From the NCBI GenBank assembly GCA_945866505.1, contig CAMBHH010000212.1:1-5565 (forward strand): a stretch of DNA of 5,565 nucleotides. The letters run 5' to 3'. The notes below the pieces were generated by a model. The model was given only the letters and a program-made list of their open reading frames with translations. It ran no database searches and was not told the origin of the DNA. The translations under genes were made by a program, and so were the position numbers. The stretch is from Flavobacterium psychrophilum. Its GTDB lineage: Bacteria > Bacteroidota > Bacteroidia > Flavobacteriales > Flavobacteriaceae. Positions 1 through 5,565 of the stretch are shown in pieces. The stretch's first letter is position 1. Each line of letters begins with the position of its first letter.

Positions 1-38
1 CAAATTAAGCCTAAAACCCAAATTGCTTGTAGCGTGTA

Positions 39-640
39 TTGGCAGTAGTTTTTTTATTTCGCTTTTATTAATTCACTAATCGAATCAATTTCTTTTTGAT
101 CTATTTGATTTTCTCGATAAAATTCCGATTTAACTTTTAACCAATTATCAGTTTCAGATTTGATTTTCATTGATTTTGACTTAACCATTATAGATAATGA
201 TTGCTCATTATTCTCTATTGTATCTTTTATGCTTTCCAAAAAAGGATGAAGAACTGCTTCCATTTCTTCAATTTTTTTTAAATAAATCAAGGTTGCCTTA
301 TAGAATTTATTATTAGGATTTTTGTTTTTATTAAAACTAATTTGCTTAATACTTTTATTGAGTTCAGTATTTAATTCTTCGGTTAAACTATCAATTTTTT
401 TAAATTTTGATTTGTCAATTTTATATTTGTCAATTCTAGCTTCAACAAGTATTTCAGATAAAGGAATGTTTCTTTCGTTAAATAAAAACGTGACATTACT
501 TTCAGCTTCTACATTATTTTTAACTTGATTCAATAATTCAAGATGTTCTTTGTTAGAATTACAACGTGTGAAGATTAAAATATAGATAAAAAATTGGATT
601 ATTTTGTTCAATTTATTTTAGGATTTAAAATTACTGCCAA
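39..640. repeat. 14-bp inverted repeat bracketing the lipoprotein gene
   Basis: The word TTGGCAGTAGTTTT at 39-52 returns on the opposite strand at 640-627 as TTGGCAGTAATTTT, a match of 13 of 14 bases. The arms fit tightly around the small lipoprotein gene: its stop codon begins 2 bases inside the left arm and its TTG start lies 15 bases inside the right arm. This is seen directly. That the pair marks the ends of a movable gene cassette is only an inference. No recombinase or target-site duplication is visible, and the left flank is cut by the window edge. Confidence 0.6.
54..611 (-). CDS. small putative lipoprotein, function unknown (TTG start)
   Basis: I do not recognise a family for this 185-residue protein. 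Residues 1-16 look like a signal peptide: a lysine at position 3, then a hydrophobic stretch FFIYILIF, followed by Cys17 in the context IFTRC-NSNKE. A Cys there suggests a lipoprotein anchored in the outer or inner membrane. However, Arg at the -1 position is unusual for a lipobox, so a simple secreted or membrane-anchored protein is possible. The rest is rich in Lys, Glu, Asn, Ser and Ile, with no further Cys, and reads as amphipathic helices, for example around residues 60-95 and 105-140. The start is TTG (609-611): an in-frame TAA lies only two codons upstream, and the signal peptide begins directly at this TTG. Codon use is visibly more AT-rich than in lpdA or truA, which fits an accessory gene. 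It stands alone, about 270 bases from lpdA. Confidence 0.7.
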   Translation of the reverse strand: MNKIIQFFIYILIFTRCNSNKEHLELLNQVKNNVEAESNVTFLFNERNIPLSEILVEARIDKYKIDKSKFKKIDSLTEELNTELNKSIKQISFNKNKNPNNKFYKATLIYLKKIEEMEAVLHPFLESIKDTIENNEQSLSIMVKSKSMKIKSETDNWLKVKSEFYRENQIDQKEIDSISELIKAK

Positions 641-724
641 CTCTTAAATACTAGCTTTAATCTAGCACCAATCATCCTAAAATTGTTTGAATTGGCGAAC
701 TTTTGTTTCGCTATTAGATTTCAT

Positions 725-732
725 CAAATATA
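725..732 (-). promoter_or_regulatory. possible -7 promoter element for the lipoprotein gene
   Basis: Read on the minus strand this is TATATTTG, which fits the Bacteroidota -7 consensus TAnnTTTG. A TTTG word lies 14 bases further upstream (750-747), closer than the roughly 17-23 bases usual for the -33 element. Transcription from here would leave a leader of about 100 bases before the TTG start. In such AT-rich DNA this word also occurs by chance, so the call is weak. Confidence 0.3.
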
Positions 733-810
733 TTATTTTTTCCGTACAAATCATTTGATTGATTACTATTTTATAAATACTATTTTGTACTAATGTAATT
801 TGAAATTAGC

Positions 811-850
811 AAAACAAAAAAAATCCGCTTTGCTTACACAAAACGGATTT
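811..850 (-). terminator. rho-independent terminator of lpdA
   Basis: On the minus strand the bases from 850 down to 821 form a hairpin. There are 7 perfect pairs (AAATCCG with CGGATTT), one A/C mismatch, then 4 more pairs (TTTG with CAAA), around a 6-base loop. It is followed directly by a T-rich tract, TTTTTGTTTT, at 820-811. It begins 34 bases after the lpdA stop codon and is in the right orientation to end lpdA transcription. The plus strand also has an A run before the stem, but only an irregular T-rich stretch after it, so the terminator mainly serves lpdA. Confidence 0.88.
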
Positions 851-884
851 ATATATTTCTAACCTTTAACTTCCAACCTCGTCC

Positions 885-2273
885 CTACAAATGAATTACT
901 TCGCCATAAGCATCGGCAACCGCTTCCATAACCGCTTCACTCATTGTTGGGTGTGGGTGAATAGATTTCAGGATTTCGTGACCTGTAGTTTCTAGCTTAC
1001 GAGCTACAACTGCTTCAGCAATCATATCTGTAACGCCAGCACCAATCATGTGACAACCCAACCATTCGCCGTACTTGGCATCGAAAATTACTTTTACAAA
1101 ACCATCAGGAGTTCCGGCAGCTTTTGCTTTTCCAGACGCTGAGAAGGGGAATTTTCCAATTTTCAATTCGTATCCTTTTTCTTTCGCTTGTTTTTCGGTC
1201 AAACCTACAGAAGCAATTTCTGGTGTAGCATACGTACAACCAGGAATATTTCCGTAATCGATTGGGTCCACGTGGAGTCCAGCGATTTTTTCCACACAAT
1301 TGATACCCTCGGCAGAAGCAACGTGCGCCAATGCTTGCCCTGGAGTTACGTCTCCAATGGCGTAATATCCTGGGATGTTCGTTTGATTGTAAGCATTTAC
1401 TAAGATTTTATCTCTGTCAACAGCAATTCCAACTTCTTCTAATCCTATGTTTTCGATGTTAGTTTTGATTCCAACAGCAGAAAGTAAAATATCAGCCTCT
1501 AGGATTTCTTCACCTTTTGCAGTTTTTACAAAAGCTTTAACACCAGAACCAGAAACATCAATTTTTTCTACAGAAGAATTGGTCATAATTTTGACTCCTG
1601 CTTTTTTCATTGAACGTTCCATCTGTTTAGAAATATCTTCGTCTTCTACAGGAACAATATTGGGCATAAATTCAACAATCGTAACGTCGGTTCCCATAGC
1701 ATTATAGAAATGGGCAAATTCAACTCCAATCGCTCCAGAACCAACGATAATTATCGATTTTGGTTGGGTTGGTAATGTCATTGCTTGTCTGTAGCCAATT
1801 ACTTTTACACCATCTTGTGGTAAATTTGGTAATTCACGTGAACGTGCGCCAGTTGCAATAATGATGTGGTCAGCTGAGTATTCAGTCACTTTCCCATCAG
1901 CAGCAGTAACGTCTAATTTTTTACCTGGTTTTAGTTTTCCAAAACCATCGATGACGTCAATTTTATTTTTTTTCATCAAAAATTGAACCCCTTTGCTCAT
2001 TCCGTCGGCAACTGAACGACTTCGCTGTACAACAGCTGGGAAATCTTTGTCAAATGATGAAACAGTCAATCCATAATCAGAAGCGTGTTTAAGGTAATCA
2101 AAAACCTGAGCTGATTTTAATAATGCTTTGGTTGGGATACAACCCCAATTTAGGCATACTCCGCCAAGATTTTCTTTTTCGATTACGGCTACTTTGTAGC
2201 CTAATTGTGATGCTCTAATGGCAGTTACATATCCGCCTGGTCCACTTCCTAAAACTATGATGTCGTATTTCAT
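885..2273 (-). CDS. lpdA: dihydrolipoyl dehydrogenase (E3)
   Basis: This cytoplasmic flavoenzyme reoxidises the dihydrolipoyl groups of the 2-oxoacid dehydrogenase complexes (pyruvate, 2-oxoglutarate, branched-chain) and of the glycine cleavage system, passing electrons through FAD to NAD+ (family knowledge, EC 1.8.1.4). The 462 residues are full length. The FAD motif GSGPGG is at 9-14 and Glu32 is placed to bind the FAD ribose. The redox disulfide is Cys40/Cys45 in GGVCLNWGCIPTK. ATGA is near 140, and the NAD-binding GSGAIG is at 178-183 with Glu201 at the end of the next strand. The second FAD motif, AIGD, is at 305-308. The C-terminal dimer domain ends with HPHPTMSE (439-446), giving the catalytic His441-Glu446 pair. 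This C-terminal motif separates it from mercuric reductase. No E1 or E2 genes are adjacent, so E3 is encoded apart from the complexes it serves. It has its own upstream -7-like word and downstream terminator. The ATG start gives the standard N-terminus. Confidence 0.97.
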   Translation of the reverse strand: MKYDIIVLGSGPGGYVTAIRASQLGYKVAVIEKENLGGVCLNWGCIPTKALLKSAQVFDYLKHASDYGLTVSSFDKDFPAVVQRSRSVADGMSKGVQFLMKKNKIDVIDGFGKLKPGKKLDVTAADGKVTEYSADHIIIATGARSRELPNLPQDGVKVIGYRQAMTLPTQPKSIIIVGSGAIGVEFAHFYNAMGTDVTIVEFMPNIVPVEDEDISKQMERSMKKAGVKIMTNSSVEKIDVSGSGVKAFVKTAKGEEILEADILLSAVGIKTNIENIGLEEVGIAVDRDKILVNAYNQTNIPGYYAIGDVTPGQALAHVASAEGINCVEKIAGLHVDPIDYGNIPGCTYATPEIASVGLTEKQAKEKGYELKIGKFPFSASGKAKAAGTPDGFVKVIFDAKYGEWLGCHMIGAGVTDMIAEAVVARKLETTGHEILKSIHPHPTMSEAVMEAVADAYGEVIHL

Positions 2274-2307
2274 GTCTGTATGTTTTCTTATATTATTTTT
2301 CAGTTGG

Positions 2308-2315
2308 CAAAATTA
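2308..2315 (-). promoter_or_regulatory. possible -7 promoter element for lpdA
   Basis: On the minus strand this reads TAATTTTG, a full match to TAnnTTTG, placed 34 bases before the lpdA ATG in the 95-base gap after the ABC gene. No TTG-type -33 word sits at the expected distance upstream. No terminator hairpin is seen in this gap, so read-through from the ABC gene is also possible. Confidence 0.45.
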
Positions 2316-2368
2316 AGGAATATTTATGGAAATTAAAATTTATTCAGCAAAGGCTTCAAAAAACGATA

Positions 2369-4123
2369 TTAACCTTGGTCAACAAATTGAGAATAATACA
2401 AGTTTTTGTAATATCCGCCGGTTTTCTCCAACAATTCCTGATGTGTTCCTTGTTCCACAATCAATCCTTTGTCCATTACGACAATTTTATCGGCATTGAT
2501 AATAGTAGCTAATCTATGCGCAATTACGATGGAAGTTCTGCCTTTGGTAATGGTTTCGGTCGCTAGCTGAATTAATTCCTCAGAATAGGTATCTATAGAA
2601 GAAGTGGCTTCATCCAGAATGAGAATACTCGGATTACTTACATAAGCACGCAGGAATGCAATCAATTGGCGTTGCCCAGAAGAGAGCATTACGCCACGTT
2701 CTTTTACGTCGAAATCATAATTATCGGGTAAGCTCATAATGAATTTATGAACACCAATTTTTTTGGCTGCAGCCAAAACTTGTTCACGCGAAATATCAGG
2801 ATTGTTCAGCGTAATATTATTGAAAATAGTATCCGCAAAAAGGAACACATCTTGTAAAACTACAGCAATTTGCTTGCGCAATGAACTTAAAGTATAGTTT
2901 TCGATATTGTGTCCATCGATACAAATTGTTCCACTGTTAATTTCATAAAATCGGTTTAACAAATTGATAATCGTCGATTTTCCCGCTCCTGTTGATCCAA
3001 CAATGGCAATAGTTTTACCCGCTTGAACATCTAAATCGATACCATTTATGACATATTCTTCAGCGATATAACCGAAGCGAACATTTTTGAACTGAATGTT
3101 TCCTTCAAAAATTGGAGCTTCTATAGTTCCGGTATCCTGAATTTGGTCTTGGGTATCGAGAATGTCAAAAACGCGATTGGCAGCAATCATTCCCAATTGC
3201 ATCTCGTTGAATTTATCTGCAATTTGACGTAATGGATTGAATAACATTCCGATGAACATAGTATAAGAAAACAAATCTCCAAAAGTAGTAAAATGGTCTC
3301 CATTCAATATTTTGATACCTCCGTAAAGTACAACAAAACCTAAGGTTAATGATGAAATAATATCGGCAATAGGGAAGAAGATGGAGTTATATAAAATGGT
3401 TTTTATCCAAGCTTTATTGTGTTTTTGGTTGATGTTTTTGAATTTTTCGAACTCAATTTCTTCTCTATGAAATAATTGAACAATTTTCATTCCTGTCACG
3501 CGTTCTTGAACGAAAGAATTCAAATTGGCAATCTGGGTTCTCACTTCTTCGAAAGCGATTTGCATTTTCTTTTGAAAAATTCGAGTAAAAAAAACTAAAA
3601 TTGGGATTGCAATAATCACAATCCAAGTTAGTTTCCAGTTCATGTAAAACATAAAAATTAGCACCACAAACATTTTCATCAAGTCACTAATAATCATAAA
3701 TAGTCCTTGACTAAAAATACGAGCAATAGCCTCAATATCCGAAACTGAACGTGTCACGAGTTGTCCAACTGGCACATTGTCGAAATATTTCATTTTGAAA
3801 CTCAGAATGTGTTTGAACATTTTATTTCGAATGTCTTTTACAATATCTTGTCCGAGCCAGTTGGCCCAATAAACAAAGAAAAATTGTGAAAAAACTTCCA
3901 ATAATAAAACAAATCCCATGAGACTTACATAAAGTAAAAGTCCAAATTGATCCTGAGTTTTTATATATCCATCGACAGTCTGTTTTAATAAATACGGACG
4001 CAGAGCCGCAAAAATAGATAATGAAATAGCAAAACCAATCACGCCGTTAAAGCGCAATTGATAAGGCTTAGTATATTTTAATATTCTTTTGAATAATCGT
4101 GTGTCGAATGCTTTTGCTTTCAT
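2369..4123 (-). CDS. ABC exporter half-transporter (MsbA/MdlB-like), permease fused to ATPase
   Basis: An inner-membrane ATP-driven exporter subunit of 584 residues, the usual length for a half-transporter that works as a dimer. The N-terminal half is a type IV exporter transmembrane domain with about six helices, near residues 26-48, 63-88, 140-160, 164-184, 245-270 and 283-300. The nucleotide-binding domain starts near 342. It has Walker A GSTGAGKST (376-384), Q-loop Gln424, signature LSSGQ (480-484, in place of LSGGQ), and Walker B LILDE (501-505) with catalytic Glu505. The D-loop SSID (508-511) and H-loop His536 follow. All catalytic residues are present, so it should be active. The substrate cannot be read from sequence: lipids (as in MsbA), drugs or peptides are all possible. 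No second half-transporter or outer-membrane partner is adjacent, which favours a homodimer. The ATG lies 12 bases from the arm of a large inverted repeat, and no -7 word is visible in the gap to truA, so co-transcription with truA is likely. Confidence 0.93.
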   Translation of the reverse strand: MKAKAFDTRLFKRILKYTKPYQLRFNGVIGFAISLSIFAALRPYLLKQTVDGYIKTQDQFGLLLYVSLMGFVLLLEVFSQFFFVYWANWLGQDIVKDIRNKMFKHILSFKMKYFDNVPVGQLVTRSVSDIEAIARIFSQGLFMIISDLMKMFVVLIFMFYMNWKLTWIVIIAIPILVFFTRIFQKKMQIAFEEVRTQIANLNSFVQERVTGMKIVQLFHREEIEFEKFKNINQKHNKAWIKTILYNSIFFPIADIISSLTLGFVVLYGGIKILNGDHFTTFGDLFSYTMFIGMLFNPLRQIADKFNEMQLGMIAANRVFDILDTQDQIQDTGTIEAPIFEGNIQFKNVRFGYIAEEYVINGIDLDVQAGKTIAIVGSTGAGKSTIINLLNRFYEINSGTICIDGHNIENYTLSSLRKQIAVVLQDVFLFADTIFNNITLNNPDISREQVLAAAKKIGVHKFIMSLPDNYDFDVKERGVMLSSGQRQLIAFLRAYVSNPSILILDEATSSIDTYSEELIQLATETITKGRTSIVIAHRLATIINADKIVVMDKGLIVEQGTHQELLEKTGGYYKNLYYSQFVDQG

Positions 4124-4134
4124 AATTTCAGATG

Positions 4135-4288
4135 GCAGATTTCAGGTTGCAGATTTCAGATTTTAAAATCTGCAACCTTTACTATTATCTGCTTTATAAT
4201 CTAATTTATATTTTTTTTTATACTTAAAAACATCTCATTTACTAAGTTTTCAGCAGCTACAACCTGAAATCTGCAACCTGAAATCTGC
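4135..4288. repeat. intergenic repeat element with perfect 25-bp inverted arms
   Basis: The arms at 4135-4159 and 4264-4288 are perfect reverse complements over 25 bases, separated by 104 bases. Each arm is built from a 14-base unit. On the right, AACCTGAAATCTGC occurs twice in perfect tandem (4261-4274, 4275-4288). On the left, the inverse unit occurs twice with a small change at the end of the second copy, and a degenerate part-copy (TTTCAGATG, 4126-4134) precedes it. A further inverted part-copy lies at 4166-4178. The right arm reaches into the first base of the truA stop codon and the left arm ends 12 bases before the ABC start, so the element fills the gap. It encodes nothing. The core is an AT-rich spacer with a T run at 4211-4219. 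It resembles a REP/BIME- or MITE-like intergenic element; I see no target duplication. Confidence 0.85.
4144..4178 (-). other. 13-bp hairpin nested in the repeat element
   Basis: AGGTTGCAGATTT at 4144-4156 pairs perfectly with AAATCTGCAACCT at 4166-4178 around a 9-base loop. In a truA-ABC transcript this stem would lie about 20 bases before the ABC start codon. It has no T tract on the minus strand, so it is not a standard terminator. Its left side is also part of the 25-bp arm, so it competes with pairing of the two long arms. A role in RNA stability or ABC translation is possible but unproven. Confidence 0.55.
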
Positions 4289-5022
4289 TATAAATAATCA
4301 TATTCAATTTTTGTCAAATACAATCCGTGTGCTGGAACTGAAAATCCGGCTTCACTTCGGTTTTTACTTGCTATAATGTTGTTGAAATCTTCTATAGTAA
4401 TTTTGTGCAAACCTACATAAACTAAAGTTCCCACAATGGCTCGAACCATATTTCTTAAAAAACGATTGGCGGAAATTGTAAACACCAATTTATCACTCTC
4501 TTGCTGCCAATGCGCTTCAAAAATAGTACAATCGAAAGTGTTTACATCGGTATGTACTTTAGAAAAACATTGAAAATCAGTATGATTGAATAATATTTTT
4601 GAAGCTTCATTCATTAAATCGATGTCCAATTCTTGGTGATAATACCAGCTTCGGTCTTGCAAAAAAGCATCTTTGAAAGTGTTGATATAATATTCGTACG
4701 TTCGTTTTGTAGCGTCAAATCTTGCGTGAGCTTCGTTATGAACGGGAATTATATCATAAATGACAATATCTTTTGGTAAATAGGAATTGAGTTTATGAAT
4801 TAAATTATGACTATCAAAAGGAGTTTCAAAATCAAAATGGGCATACATTTCTTTGGCGTGAACTCCAGTGTCTGTGCGTCCTGCTCCCATTACATTAATT
4901 TCTGCATTAAATACAACTGATAACGCCTTGTTCAGAGTTTCCTGAACCGAAGGAGCATTGGGTTGGTATTGCCATCCGTGATAATTGGTGCCGTTATATG
5001 CCAGTTTTATAAAATACCTCAA
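4288..5022 (-). CDS. truA: tRNA pseudouridine(38-40) synthase TruA (TTG start)
   Basis: TruA converts uridines 38-40 of the tRNA anticodon arm to pseudouridine in the cytoplasm (family knowledge, EC 5.4.99.12). The 244 residues match the compact TruA length. The N-terminus LAYNGTNYHGWQ (7-18) is typical. The catalytic Asp51 sits in GAGRTDTGVHA (46-56). RFDATKRTYEYYI (101-113) carries the conserved active-site Tyr109. DFQCFSK (149-155), NRFLRNMVRAIVGTL (186-200) and the C-terminal PAHGLYL (230-236) complete the family pattern. The start codon is TTG (5020-5022): an in-frame TAA lies two codons upstream, leaving room for nothing else, and the protein begins at the expected MRYFIKLAY. No Shine-Dalgarno is visible. 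The TAG stop shares its last base with the arm of the 25-bp inverted repeat. The gene is divergent from the metallophosphoesterase and leads the ABC gene on the same strand. Confidence 0.96.
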   Translation of the reverse strand: MRYFIKLAYNGTNYHGWQYQPNAPSVQETLNKALSVVFNAEINVMGAGRTDTGVHAKEMYAHFDFETPFDSHNLIHKLNSYLPKDIVIYDIIPVHNEAHARFDATKRTYEYYINTFKDAFLQDRSWYYHQELDIDLMNEASKILFNHTDFQCFSKVHTDVNTFDCTIFEAHWQQESDKLVFTISANRFLRNMVRAIVGTLVYVGLHKITIEDFNNIIASKNRSEAGFSVPAHGLYLTKIEYDYL

Positions 5023-5028
5023 GTTTTA

Positions 5029-5065
5029 ATTTTAGATTCGTGATTTTAGATTTCAGATTATCTGC
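5029..5065. repeat. short tandem repeat related to the truA-ABC element
   Basis: Two imperfect 14-base units, ATTTTAGATTCGTG (5029-5042) and ATTTTAGATTTCAG (5043-5056), agree at 11 of 14 positions and are followed by ATTATCTGC. The 12-base word AGATTTCAGATT at 5048-5059 also occurs at 4151-4162 inside the intergenic element on the other side of truA. The same low-complexity family therefore flanks truA on both sides. Its first unit starts 6 bases upstream of the TTG start, within the presumed leader. Confidence 0.6.
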
Positions 5066-5093
5066 GTGAAACCATATTACACATTTTGAAGGG

Positions 5094-5101
5094 CAAATTT
5101 A
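5094..5101 (-). promoter_or_regulatory. possible -7 promoter element for truA
   Basis: On the minus strand this reads TAAATTTG, a match to the Bacteroidota -7 consensus TAnnTTTG, 71 bases before the truA start. It is followed by the GC-richer stretch CCCTTC. No clear TTG-type -33 word is seen at the usual spacing. If used, the leader RNA would include the ATTTTAGATT repeat units. Confidence 0.5.
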
Positions 5102-5180
5102 CAAAGATTTAAAATGATTACACCTTTAAAATTTTCCCAAAACAGAAATTTATAACATACAAACATCCAACTTAAATAAA

Positions 5181-5188
5181 TAACTTTG
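5181..5188 (+). promoter_or_regulatory. possible -7 promoter element for the metallophosphoesterase
   Basis: TAACTTTG fits TAnnTTTG on the plus strand, 51 bases before the chosen ATG at 5240, in the divergent spacer. No TTTG-type -33 word is seen upstream. It lies 18 bases before the alternative in-frame ATG at 5207. Transcription starting a few bases downstream would leave that ATG almost without a leader, which favours the later start. Confidence 0.45.
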
Positions 5189-5239
5189 CTTCTTACTAAA
5201 AAGAGTATGAGATGGCGTCCCTTTCTCACAATAACAAAA

Positions 5240-5565
5240 ATGAAAAAAATCCTTTTACTTTCCGATACCCATAGTCATATTGATGATACGATTTTGAAAT
5301 ATGTGGTGCAAGCTGACGAAGTTTGGCACGCTGGCGATATTGGTGATTTGATTGTCACCGATACTCTAAAAAAACTCAAACCACTGCACGGCGTTTACGG
5401 CAATATTGATGATGATAAAGCCCGAATGGAATTTCCGTTGCACAATCGATTTATGTGCGAAGGTGTCGACGTTTGGATCACTCATATTGGTGGCTATCCT
5501 GGAAAATACAATCCAAATATTAAAGCTGAAATGACAGCAAATCCGCCAAAATTATTCATTTGCGG
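5240..5565 (+). CDS. metallophosphoesterase, YfcE/MJ0936-like (3' end beyond window)
   Basis: The first 108 codons of a calcineurin-like phosphoesterase of the small YfcE/MJ0936 type, which hydrolyses phosphodiesters at a two-metal centre in the cytoplasm (family knowledge; the physiological substrate is generally unclear). Visible metal ligands follow the family order: Asp9 and His11 in SDTHSH, Asp33 in HAGDIGD, Asn55 in VYGNID, and His82 in ITHIGGYPG. The last bases read FICG and then stop at the window edge, just where the final GHxH motif is expected. About a third of a typical ~165-residue protein is therefore missing because of the window, not because the gene is broken. I chose ATG 5240 because MKKILLLSDTH is the normal family start. 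An in-frame ATG at 5207 would add MRWRPFLTITK, which looks unlike the family. No Shine-Dalgarno is present. The gene is divergent from truA. Confidence 0.93.
   Translation, partial: MKKILLLSDTHSHIDDTILKYVVQADEVWHAGDIGDLIVTDTLKKLKPLHGVYGNIDDDKARMEFPLHNRFMCEGVDVWITHIGGYPGKYNPNIKAEMTANPPKLFIC

Noticed and set aside
3..53. Terminator for the lipoprotein gene
   Set aside because: No strong stem followed by a T tract is seen on the minus strand before the window edge; it may lie outside.
322..528. Plus-strand open frame of 68 codons
   Set aside because: It lies fully inside the lipoprotein gene on the opposite strand, with no start signal and a low-complexity Leu/Ser translation; a shadow frame.
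651..713. Small hairpins (CTAG/CTAG at 651-665; GCGAA/TTCGC at 695-711) as a riboswitch or attC-like site
   Set aside because: Stems of only 4-7 pairs in AT-rich DNA; no conserved aptamer or core-site words recognised.
1075..1707. Four further open frames overlapping lpdA
   Set aside because: All sit inside the strongly supported lpdA reading frame and show no domain; shadow frames.
885..2273. Mercuric reductase or glutathione reductase
   Set aside because: The C-terminal HPHPTMSE motif and the 462-residue length fit dihydrolipoyl dehydrogenase; there is no C-terminal Cys pair or N-terminal metal-binding domain.
4211..4219. T run as a terminator
   Set aside because: The run is on the plus strand, where no gene reads through. 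On the minus strand it is an A run and no GC-rich stem precedes it.
4135..4288. CRISPR array
   Set aside because: Units are 14 bases, tandem or inverted, without unique spacers of regular length.
5207..5239. Upstream start ATG 5207 for the metallophosphoesterase
   Set aside because: The added MRWRPFLTITK does not resemble family N-termini, and the -7-like word at 5181-5188 would leave almost no leader.

Overview
The window looks like chromosomal DNA of a Flavobacterium-type member of the Bacteroidota. It is AT-rich, and its genes lack Shine-Dalgarno sequences. Words matching the Bacteroidota -7 promoter consensus TAnnTTTG lie upstream of most genes. The proteins (LpdA with GGVCLNWGCIPTK, an LSSGQ-type ABC exporter, a short TruA) are of the kind seen in that group. 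The genus is inferred from style; I could not run a search.

Layout. Positions 1-640 hold an AT-rich minus-strand gene for a small putative lipoprotein (54-611). It starts with TTG and is closely bracketed by a 14-bp inverted repeat (39-52 / 627-640). Positions 641-810 are non-coding, with one promoter-like word and weak hairpins only. A clear rho-independent terminator (811-850) ends lpdA (885-2273, minus), the E3 subunit of the 2-oxoacid dehydrogenase complexes. Upstream of lpdA on the same strand is a complete ABC exporter half-transporter (2369-4123). Upstream of that is truA (4288-5022), a tRNA pseudouridine synthase that starts with TTG. The 164-bp gap between truA and the ABC gene is almost filled by a repeat element with perfect 25-bp inverted arms (4135-4288). 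At the right edge, a YfcE/MJ0936-type metallophosphoesterase starts on the plus strand (5240) and runs off the window. It is divergent from truA across a 217-bp spacer (5023-5239).

How the genes relate. truA, the ABC gene and lpdA all point the same way. truA and the ABC gene may share a transcript, since I see no promoter word between them. lpdA has its own -7-like word and its own terminator, so it is probably also a separate unit. The three have no obvious common pathway (RNA modification, lipid or drug export, central carbon metabolism); this is an ordinary housekeeping region. The less ordinary parts are the intergenic repeat family around truA, the cassette-like bracketing of the lipoprotein gene, and two TTG starts fixed by stop codons just upstream. 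I see no phage, CRISPR, defence or biosynthetic system here.
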